From assembly GCA_004376375.1 (NCBI GenBank), contig SOJX01000034.1:1-64000 (forward strand): a stretch of DNA of 64,000 nucleotides, read 5' to 3'. The DNA is from Planctomycetota bacterium (GTDB taxonomy: Bacteria > Planctomycetota > E44-bin39). The notes under the pieces are model-generated. The model saw only the letters and a program-made list of their open reading frames with translations, was not told where the DNA came from and did no database searches. A program made the translations under genes and the position numbers. Every line of letters starts with the position of its first letter. Within the stretch, counting starts at the first letter, position 1. Positions 58,405 through 64,000 of this stretch are shown here, one piece after another.

Positions 58405-58442
58405 TGTAGGGGCAAAGAACACGCGCATGCCTTGCCCCTACA
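58405..58442. repeat. Palindromic repeat, TAGGGGC family, imperfect copy
   Basis: TGTAGGGGCAA on the left and TTGCCCCTACA on the right, with a non-symmetric centre of about 16 bases. It begins 2 bases after the TPR gene stop. Next to it (58443-58505) are ATCCCTTATCCCGT-type units without a gene. Confidence 0.75.
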
Positions 58443-58508
58443 TTTATATTCCCTATCCCTTATCCCGTATCCCTTATCCCGTATTCCGTATCCCTTATCC
58501 CGTATCCC

Positions 58509-59948
58509 TTACCCCTTCAGCACCGCGAGCGGCTTGAGGCGCGCGACGGCTACGGCGAGGTCGGCGCCGACGACTGTCTCGATTACTTCGTCGATGTCCT
58601 TGTACGCCTGAGGCGCTTCCTCCTTTATCGAGCGCTTGTCTGCACAGACGAGGTGGATGCCCCGCATCGCGCGTTTGAAATCTGAATCAGAGATGGCCGC
58701 TTCCTGGCGCTTCTCCCTGCGCCTCTTACCCCAGCCGGGGCGGCGGCCCGTGGCAGCGGTCCTGCTCATCGTGCGGCCTGCGCCGTGGTTTACCGAAAAC
58801 AGGCTTTCGTCCGCGGTCGGTGTTCCGACGAGAACATAGCTGGCCGTGCCCATCGAGCCGGGAATCAGGACAGGCTGGCCCACGTCGGCGTAGGGCGTGT
58901 CCTTCATCCGCGCCGCGTCGAATGCGCGGGTCGCGCCTTTTCTGTGCACCCAGTAATCTTCACCGCCGTGCGTTTCGAGCTTTGCCATGTTGTGCGGCAC
59001 GTCGTAGACGGTCGGCATCGCGATATCGCCGAACTCGTGGCGGAAGTTCTTGCGCACGAGCGCGGCCATAAGGTGCCGGTTCACGAACGCGAAATTCGCA
59101 GCCGCGTGCATGGCTTTTATGTAGCGCTGTGCCTCCCTGTCGTCGAGAGGCAAATAGGTAAGGCTCGGGTTGGGCGAACTGTCTCTGGTTTTCTGTTTCG
59201 ATATCCTCATGTAATGGCCGCCGATTTCGTGCCCCAGCCCGCGCGAACCGGAATGGATCATCACGACAATCTGATTGGGATGAAGCCCGAACCGCTCACC
59301 GATTTTTTCATCTAGCACGCGCTCGACCACCTGGATTTCGATAAAGTGGTTGCCGCCGCCGAGAGTGGCGAGCTGCGATATCCCGCGCTCGAACGCGCGC
59401 TCCGAAACCGCCGCGGTGTCGCCGTCCATCGAACCGTGTTCCTCGATGGCCTGCATATCGGCGTGCGTCTCGTCGAGGTTGAAGCCCTCCCACACCCGGT
59501 GGTCTTTGCGCTTAATCTCCCGGAGCGCGCTCACGCCTTTCTCGAGCACCAGCCTGAAGTCGTTTTTGTTCATGCGGACGTTCGACTTCCCCTCGCCGAG
59601 CGGGATATCGCGACGCAGGCTCTGTGTCATCTCGACCACATCGACGTCGCCACGCTCGAGCGGCGTCGTCAGAAGCCGCATGCCACAGTTGATGTCGTAA
59701 CCGACGGCGGCCGGGCAAATCGTTCCCTCGAGTGCGACGACGGAGCCGATCGGCACGCCGTAGCCGTGATGGAGGTCCGGTGTGCCGATAACTTTCCTGA
59801 CGCCCGTGAGCGCGGCCGCGTCAAGAAGCTGCCTGATGGCGCTGTCCTCGATTTTCAGACTCTCGGACGCGTACAGCGCGGCAGGCACCTTCATCTTTCC
59901 CGTACGGTCGAATTCGACTTTGTATTTCGAAACTCTTTTTCCCTGCAT
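58509..59948 (-). CDS. rtcB: RNA-splicing ligase RtcB
   Basis: RtcB joins RNA 2',3'-cyclic phosphate (or 3'-phosphate) ends to 5'-OH ends using GTP and manganese; in bacteria it serves RNA repair. The 479-residue product has the metal-site motifs GTPDLHHGYGVPIGS, GYDINCGMRLL, GGGNHFIE and HSGSRGLGHEIGGHY, and the GMP-accepting histidine in NHGAGRTMSR. Length and all motifs are normal. AGGGG stands 9 bases before the ATG. It follows the HNH gene on the same strand, with 195 bases of repeat-rich sequence between them, including a GGCGGGTT/AACCCGCC hairpin at 59972-59988. No archease or RtcA gene is nearby. Confidence 0.96.
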   Translation of the reverse strand: MQGKRVSKYKVEFDRTGKMKVPAALYASESLKIEDSAIRQLLDAAALTGVRKVIGTPDLHHGYGVPIGSVVALEGTICPAAVGYDINCGMRLLTTPLERGDVDVVEMTQSLRRDIPLGEGKSNVRMNKNDFRLVLEKGVSALREIKRKDHRVWEGFNLDETHADMQAIEEHGSMDGDTAAVSERAFERGISQLATLGGGNHFIEIQVVERVLDEKIGERFGLHPNQIVVMIHSGSRGLGHEIGGHYMRISKQKTRDSSPNPSLTYLPLDDREAQRYIKAMHAAANFAFVNRHLMAALVRKNFRHEFGDIAMPTVYDVPHNMAKLETHGGEDYWVHRKGATRAFDAARMKDTPYADVGQPVLIPGSMGTASYVLVGTPTADESLFSVNHGAGRTMSRTAATGRRPGWGKRRREKRQEAAISDSDFKRAMRGIHLVCADKRSIKEEAPQAYKDIDEVIETVVGADLAVAVARLKPLAVLKG

Positions 59949-60043
59949 GTATTTCGACCCCTATCAACAAAGGCGGGTTCAACCCGCCCTTTCAAGTTCC
60001 ACCTGATTTTACTCCCTCTTAATTCTTCTTCACTCTAAGACAC

Positions 60044-60065
60044 GCGCAGCAAGCTGCGCCGCTAA
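60044..60065 (+). repeat. Short palindromic repeat, GCTAA family
   Basis: GCGCAGCAAGCTGCGC followed by CGCTAA. Next to it are CCCTTCTTCCCTT and ATCACTTATCACTT units (60070-60143). Confidence 0.7.
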
Positions 60066-60143
60066 ACGAAGAAACTTCTCTTCTTCCCCTTTTCCCTTCT
60101 TCCCTTCTTCCCTTATCCCTTATCACCTATCACTTATCACTTA

Positions 60144-60737
60144 TCACTCTTTGAGCTCCGTCTCCCAATACGCGGTATTGACAAACTTCTGCCAGTTCAC
60201 CCTCTTGATCTGGGAGAGCTGGATTCCGATATGCGGAACCCATTTGGGTTTTTGAGGCATGCGTATCAGCTTCAGCCCGGCCTCGGATGGGAAGCGGTTC
60301 TGCTTGCGCGCGTTGCAGCGATAGCATGCCAGAACCAGGTTTTCCCACTCGTTCTTGCCGCCGCGCGAACGCGGCACGACGTGGTCAATCGTCAGGTCTT
60401 CGCGCGAATGCTTTTTCCCGCAATACTGGCAGGTGTTGTGGTCGCGCTCGAAAATATTCTTGCGTGAAAGGACCACCTCGCGGCGGGGAAGGCCGCCGTA
60501 GAGGGTCAGGACGATGACCTCGGGCACGCGAATCTGGAAGTGCACGGTGCGGACCACCTCCGAGCTGGCGGCCTCGGACATGTCCCGCCAGGAATCGAAG
60601 TCATAGGTCTTGTAGTTGTCCTCGACGTGAACGACCTTCGCCAGCCCCTGGTAAAGCAGGCTGAGCGCGCGGCGCACGGACGCGATGTTAATCGCGATCC
60701 ATGATTTGTTCAGTACGAGAACTCCCCGGTTCAACAT
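60144..60737 (-). CDS. HNH endonuclease
   Basis: A 197-residue protein from the ATG at 60737, whose opening MLNRGVLVLNKSWIAINIAS is the usual start of this family; the frame is open back to 60785 but that part is basic filler. The nuclease core has CQYCGKKHSREDLTIDHVVP, then SRGGKNEWENLVLACYRCN, with the zinc CxxC pairs and the IDHV histidine intact. Members are widespread in planctomycetes, cyanobacteria and others, outside mobile elements; their role is not settled. A promoter lies at 60775-60802. Confidence 0.92.
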   Translation of the reverse strand: MLNRGVLVLNKSWIAINIASVRRALSLLYQGLAKVVHVEDNYKTYDFDSWRDMSEAASSEVVRTVHFQIRVPEVIVLTLYGGLPRREVVLSRKNIFERDHNTCQYCGKKHSREDLTIDHVVPRSRGGKNEWENLVLACYRCNARKQNRFPSEAGLKLIRMPQKPKWVPHIGIQLSQIKRVNWQKFVNTAYWETELKE

Positions 60738-60774
60738 GAAACTCTTCCTTTTAGTCCGCTTTTGCGACCGTTCT

Positions 60775-60802
60775 ATTGTACTCACCAGTTCCGGCTTGGC
60801 AA
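60775..60802 (-). promoter_or_regulatory. sigma70-type promoter of the HNH gene
   Basis: Minus strand TTGCCA (60797-60802), 16-base spacer, TACAAT (60775-60780). Leader of about 31 bases to 60737, which supports the shorter start. Confidence 0.55.
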
Positions 60803-60952
60803 GCTAATTTTACTCAAAAAGCAGTCAGCCGCGCCGCCTGCGGCGCGAGTTTTCCGGCAAATCCCCCGCGCAGTCGCCGCGCCTGACCATTACCCTTATC
60901 GGCAGATTATTAGACGCATATACAGCCCATATGTTTCAATCCCGAAAGCATA

Positions 60953-60981
60953 TTGCTTTTCACGTTTCATGCCGTTAGAAT
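60953..60981 (+). promoter_or_regulatory. Promoter of the glycosyltransferase gene, leaderless layout
   Basis: TTGCTT (60953-60958), 17-base spacer, TAGAAT (60976-60981). The expected transcription start near 60988 is 0-2 bases from the ATG at 60990, and there is no ribosome site. Confidence 0.5.
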
Positions 60982-60989
60982 AGGCACCT

Positions 60990-62084
60990 ATGGCAGGCAA
61001 CAGTAATTCAAATCCGAACAGCGTTCTCTTCGTCGCAAGCAGAGCCGAGATACGCGGCATCACCGCTTACACCTACAACCTCGCGGTTGGGCTATCGCGA
61101 AGGGGAATGCATATCGAGGTTTTCTGCCCCGGTGGAGAGCGGTTCGACGATTTCAAGCAGGCCGACATCTGCATTACCAACGCCGAGGTAATCGGCAGGC
61201 GAATCTATGATTACTTTTCCGTGAAACGTCTTGCCGACCAGGCGCGTGAAGCAAAAGTGCAGCTCGTACACGCCCAGTCGCCGCCGATGCTTGGCGTCGC
61301 CTATAAGTTCGCATCGAAGCTGAGACTGCCTCTCGTCGTTACCGTGCATGACTTCATGCCTGAAGGCGCAAGGTTTCCGCTTTCACCGCGGAAGATTGCG
61401 GGCGTCGCCGCTGTAAGCGAAGCGGTGCGAACCGACCTGGTTACGCGCGGCATCCTCCCGAAAGACCTTATCCGCGTGCTGCCGCCCGGCCTCGACATGG
61501 AAAGGCTTTGCCGATACCGCCCCAGGGTGGAAGAGAAAACAACGTTTACCATCGGAACCATCGGCCGGCTTGAAGAAATCAAAGGGCATCAGTATCTTAT
61601 CGAGGCCGCAAAAACCCTTCACGAGCGCAACGTGGACATTCATGTCGTCATCTCCGGCGACGGGCCCGACCTGAAAAAATTCCGCAACCTCGCCGCGGAC
61701 GCCGGCCTTGAAAAACAGGTCACGTTCGTCGCGCCTTCCGCGGACAACACGGTAATCTATTCCTCGCTTGACGTGTTCGTAATGCCGTCTCTGAGGGAAG
61801 CACTCGGCCACGTAATGCTCGAGGCCATGGCCTGCGGCGTACCCGTCGTCGCTTCGGGGGTCGGCGGCGTCTATGGAATAATCTCCGACGGGGAAACCGG
61901 CCTGCTCGTACAGCACGGCGATTCACGCGAGCTGGCTGACGCGCTCTTCCGGTTCGTCGAGGAACCCGAACTGGCCCAGGAACTGGGCGAAGCCGGCCGC
62001 AGGAACGTGCTTGAGAATTTCACGCTGGGCAGGATGGCCGGAGCGATGCTCGAATTCTATACCGAAATCCTCGAGACATCGTAA
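60990..62084 (+). CDS. GT4-type glycosyltransferase
   Basis: A 364-residue GT-B fold enzyme that should transfer a sugar from a nucleotide donor to a lipid, glycan or small-molecule acceptor in the cytoplasm. N-terminal part: ITAYTYNLAVGLSRRGMHIEVFCP-like acceptor domain (about 23-48), VHAQSPPMLG, then VTVHDFMPEG. C-terminal donor domain: FTIGTIGRLEEIKGHQYLIE, VVISGDGPDLKKF, and PSLREALGHVMLEAMACG with the E-x7-E motif. No substrate can be named. Single gene; the promoter is almost on top of the start codon. Confidence 0.9.
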   Translation: MAGNSNSNPNSVLFVASRAEIRGITAYTYNLAVGLSRRGMHIEVFCPGGERFDDFKQADICITNAEVIGRRIYDYFSVKRLADQAREAKVQLVHAQSPPMLGVAYKFASKLRLPLVVTVHDFMPEGARFPLSPRKIAGVAAVSEAVRTDLVTRGILPKDLIRVLPPGLDMERLCRYRPRVEEKTTFTIGTIGRLEEIKGHQYLIEAAKTLHERNVDIHVVISGDGPDLKKFRNLAADAGLEKQVTFVAPSADNTVIYSSLDVFVMPSLREALGHVMLEAMACGVPVVASGVGGVYGIISDGETGLLVQHGDSRELADALFRFVEEPELAQELGEAGRRNVLENFTLGRMAGAMLEFYTEILETS

Positions 62085-62161
62085 ACCGGGAACGCCCGTT
62101 CTCTATAAGTAAATCAATATGATTCTGGACCCTTGACTCTCGACGCAAAATCATTTTTCAC

Positions 62162-62190
62162 TTGAAAAGACTATACGGGCTGTATAGAAT
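62162..62190 (+). promoter_or_regulatory. sigma70-type promoter with an internal palindrome
   Basis: TTGAAA (62162-62167), 17-base spacer, TAGAAT (62185-62190). CTATAC (62171-62176) and GTATAG (62182-62187) form a palindrome that covers the spacer and half of the -10, a likely repressor site. Confidence 0.5.
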
Positions 62191-62254
62191 CTCCTTTCCC
62201 GTTCACGACATGCAGGATAAATCAGAACGCTCTACCACACGGAGATAACCGGAT

Positions 62255-62590
62255 ATGCCCAGAAGAAGATTCGACAGACAGGAAAGGCCGAGCGGACCGA
62301 GATACTTTTGCTTCCTCTGCCGGCGCTCGATTGATTCCCCGATCCAGGCCTGCCCCAAACACGAGCCGGAGCTTCATCGAAAGCTTTCGGACCTCATGAA
62401 AAGACGGGACAAGCGCGTTGCCGCTGAGCGCACCGAGAGCAAAGAGGGCGGCAAAAAAGGACCGGCCAAAGGCGCCGCCGACAAAGGCAAGGAAGCGGCC
62501 AAGAAACCCGAGGAGAAAAAAGAGGAAGCCGCCAAGAAACCCGAGGAGAAAAAAGAGGAAGCCGCAGCGCCTGATTCGGAAAAGAAATAA
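62255..62590 (+). CDS. Small zinc-finger-like protein with a Lys/Glu/Ala tail
   Basis: A 111-residue protein. The N-terminal third has CFLCRRSIDSPIQACPKH, three cysteines and a histidine in zinc-knuckle spacing (residues 19-36). The C-terminal half is low-complexity, with an 11-residue unit AAKKPEEKKEE repeated exactly twice and a third partial copy. It may bind nucleic acid or ribosomes, but no family is recognised. It has its own promoter and a good terminator. Confidence 0.75.
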   Translation: MPRRRFDRQERPSGPRYFCFLCRRSIDSPIQACPKHEPELHRKLSDLMKRRDKRVAAERTESKEGGKKGPAKGAADKGKEAAKKPEEKKEEAAKKPEEKKEEAAAPDSEKK

Positions 62591-62617
62591 CGCTGCAGCC
62601 CGTTGCCTGAAACTTCC

Positions 62618-62648
62618 AGGGCGATCCCGTAAACGGATCGCCCTTTTT
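62618..62648 (+). terminator. Rho-independent terminator after the small zinc-finger gene
   Basis: AGGGCGATCC (62618-62627) pairs perfectly with GGATCGCCCT (62635-62644), then four more T (62645-62648). Confidence 0.85.
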
Positions 62649-62654
62649 ATGTGG

Positions 62655-62683
62655 TTGACCGGCAGCCCGACTGAGGTTATATT
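62655..62683 (+). promoter_or_regulatory. sigma70-type promoter of the small membrane protein gene
   Basis: TTGACC (62655-62660), 17-base spacer, TATATT (62678-62683). The leader of about 160 bases is AT-rich with ATCGTAAATCG-type units also found near 4220. Confidence 0.5.
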
Positions 62684-62853
62684 GTCTGTGGAATTCGCGA
62701 TTTGCGATTTACGATTGTCGGTTTACGATTTTTTATCTGAGATCGGCAATCGTAGAGCGTGTCACGCAAACTCAGCCCTTAAATGGATTTTCGATTTGTG
62801 ATTTAAGATCCTTTCAATCGTAAATCGAAAATCGTCAATTGAAGGAGTACATC

Positions 62854-63321
62854 ATGAGGTGGATAATCCTTATATGCATCTGGCTGGCGATCCTGATACC
62901 GTTCATCGTTGCAACGCAATTGGGCCGGTCCGCGGCCAACGCCTTCCTTGAAAAAATCCCCGACCCGTCGAAGCTGGACGACATCGCCTCGAAACCGAAG
63001 GACGTTGTCACCAAAGGCGCGGACGCTGTCAAGAGTGCCGCGGACAAGCTCGGGCTCGGCAATATCGCGGATAAGGTTACCGGAAAAGCGGAAGAGAAAA
63101 CGGAAGAACTTACCGCGAAAACGACCGAAGCCACGACCGGTAAGTTATCCGGGAGCGTGAGCAGACTCAAAGAGTTCTTTTCCCCGTCGTTCCCGGCGTT
63201 CCAGATCAACGTGCTGAAGCTTTGTCCGATACTCTCGATAATTATCTTCGGCGGCCTGCTCGTACTGTCTTTCGGATTCATGTGGCCACGCAAACCCCGC
63301 GCCAGCGCCGAGGAGGCATAG
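62854..63321 (+). CDS. Small membrane protein with two membrane segments
   Basis: A 155-residue protein from the ATG at 62854, 6 bases after AAGGAG. It has an N-terminal membrane segment (about 3-20), a soluble amphipathic helical middle rich in Ala, Lys and Thr (KPKDVVTKGADAVKSAADKL and similar, like LEA-type helices), and a second membrane segment near the end (ILSIIIFGGLLVLSFGFMW). No family recognised. Its stop is followed at once by the reading frame of the DedA-like gene, in the same frame. Confidence 0.75.
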   Translation: MRWIILICIWLAILIPFIVATQLGRSAANAFLEKIPDPSKLDDIASKPKDVVTKGADAVKSAADKLGLGNIADKVTGKAEEKTEELTAKTTEATTGKLSGSVSRLKEFFSPSFPAFQINVLKLCPILSIIIFGGLLVLSFGFMWPRKPRASAEEA

Positions 63322-63393
63322 AAAATCTCTTTTCGCAGATTAATCCTACTGCTGATAGCGATTTTTATCTCGCTGCATTTCTTTTTCACCGAC

Positions 63394-64000
63394 ATGGCCC
63401 GAGCGGTTGAGCCCAAGGCTACAACGACCGCGCCGGGCGGCGGCAACGCCTCTGAAGCCGGGGACAAGGCAAAAATCAAGGCTGAGAAAAAGCCCGGTAT
63501 TCTCCGCCGAATGAAAAACTGGATGGAGGGCTGGGCGCTGACGAAGTATGCGCTGCTTGCGCTCATCATACTCGCGTTCGCCGAGAGCTCTTTTTTCCCC
63601 ATCCCGCCCGACGTGCTGCTGATCGCGCTCTGCATCGTATCGCCTGAGAGGGCATTTCTTTTCGCGTTCGCCTGCTCCTGTGCAAGCGTCGCGGGAGGGC
63701 TTTTCGGTTACTTTCTCGGCCGTGTCCTGTACGAGCCGGTAGTGAAACCGGTTTCACGCTTCATCAGGCTTGATAAATATCTCGACGGCGCCCTGGATCT
63801 GTACAACAGGTACGACGTCCTGGCCGTCTTCATCGCCGGCTTCACGCCGATACCGTACAAGGTCTTCACGATAGCGGGCGGTCTGGCGAAGCTGAACATC
63901 TTCAAATTCGCCGTCGCGTCGGCCGTAAGCCGTTCGGCGCGGTTCTTCCTGGTCGCCACGCTCCTTTTCTTTTTCGGAAAAGCGGCGAACGATTTTATCG
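63394..64000 (+). CDS. DedA/VTT-family membrane protein (cut by window end)
   Basis: At least 202 residues from the first ATG (63394), continuing past the window. The DedA (SNARE-associated, VTT) pattern is clear: AESSFFPIPPDVLLIALC, GGLFGYFLGRVLYEPV, and AGFTPIPYKVFTIAGGLAKL. Such proteins are inner-membrane transporters or lipid scramblases. The start is uncertain. The frame is open from 63322, and the 24 codons before the ATG encode RRLILLLIAIFISLHFFF, a convincing signal-like segment. AGGAGG at 63311-63316 would suit a start near 63325, where the codon is ATC, not ATG. So the true start is either non-standard or altered by a sequence change. Confidence 0.85.
   Translation, partial: MARAVEPKATTTAPGGGNASEAGDKAKIKAEKKPGILRRMKNWMEGWALTKYALLALIILAFAESSFFPIPPDVLLIALCIVSPERAFLFAFACSCASVAGGLFGYFLGRVLYEPVVKPVSRFIRLDKYLDGALDLYNRYDVLAVFIAGFTPIPYKVFTIAGGLAKLNIFKFAVASAVSRSARFFLVATLLFFFGKAANDFI

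Overview
The window looks like a chromosomal segment of an uncultured, Gram-negative, anaerobic bacterium, most likely from Planctomycetota or a neighbouring PVC-type lineage. That placement is an inference from gene content, not from a marker gene: a complete bacterial (Moorella-type) CO dehydrogenase/acetyl-CoA synthase operon, a squalene-cyclase-repeat exported protein, several exported TPR proteins and lipoproteins, an HNH nuclease of the type common in planctomycetes, a giant kinase-like/AAA/TPR regulator, and many short palindromic intergenic repeats. Promoters can be read in many intergenic gaps as TTGNNN, a 16-18 bp spacer, then TATAAT or TAGAAT, so a housekeeping sigma factor of the usual bacterial kind is implied.

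Layout. 1-2 kb: the start of a truncated exported protein and a prenyltransferase-repeat protein. 2.2-13.5 kb (minus strand): the carbonyl branch of the Wood-Ljungdahl pathway in the order cooC-acsA-acsB-acsC-[HEPN-MNT]-acsV-acsD-acsE, with a promoter at 13.6 kb and a terminator at 2.1 kb; a two-gene HEPN/nucleotidyltransferase module sits inside the operon. 13.8-15.2 kb: an AT-rich HEAT-like exported protein. 15.3-25.3 kb (plus strand): a five-gene cluster of unusual composition, namely an FGE/SUMF1-fold protein without catalytic cysteines, a GTPase carrying six tandem zinc ribbons, a GAP1-like GTPase-associated protein, and two coiled-coil proteins that share an N-terminal motif. This is my candidate for a poorly described system. 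25.6-31.3 kb: THEP1 NTPase, a lipoprotein, a DUF362 ferredoxin-like protein, a membrane protein, gpsA and plsY. 31.5-33.8 kb: acetyl-CoA synthetase with an extra N-terminal domain. 34.2-38.6 kb: a 1471-residue pseudokinase/AAA/TPR/Fis-HTH protein. 38.7-40.7 kb: glycogen debranching enzyme.

41-43.8 kb: a selenium/sulfur-handling cassette (YedE, TusA-like, class V aminotransferase, DUF3343) behind a long structured leader. 43.9-50.7 kb: a secreted HExxH peptidase-like protein, an orphan TaqI-like DNA methyltransferase, the nifS-nifU Fe-S assembly pair, and an unknown membrane-anchored protein. 50.9-54.8 kb (minus): radical SAM-thiL-tsaE-dapB. 55-64 kb: a transglutaminase-like TPR protein, a small lipoprotein, a TPR protein, rtcB, an HNH nuclease, a glycosyltransferase, two small proteins and a DedA-type membrane protein cut by the window end.

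How it fits together. CODH/ACS makes or cleaves acetyl-CoA; acetyl-CoA synthetase links acetate to the same pool. Fe-S assembly (nifS-nifU) and nickel insertion (cooC) serve the metal clusters of that pathway. I see no rRNA, tRNA, transposase, integrase or CRISPR array. All functions are read from sequence motifs by eye; no database search was run.
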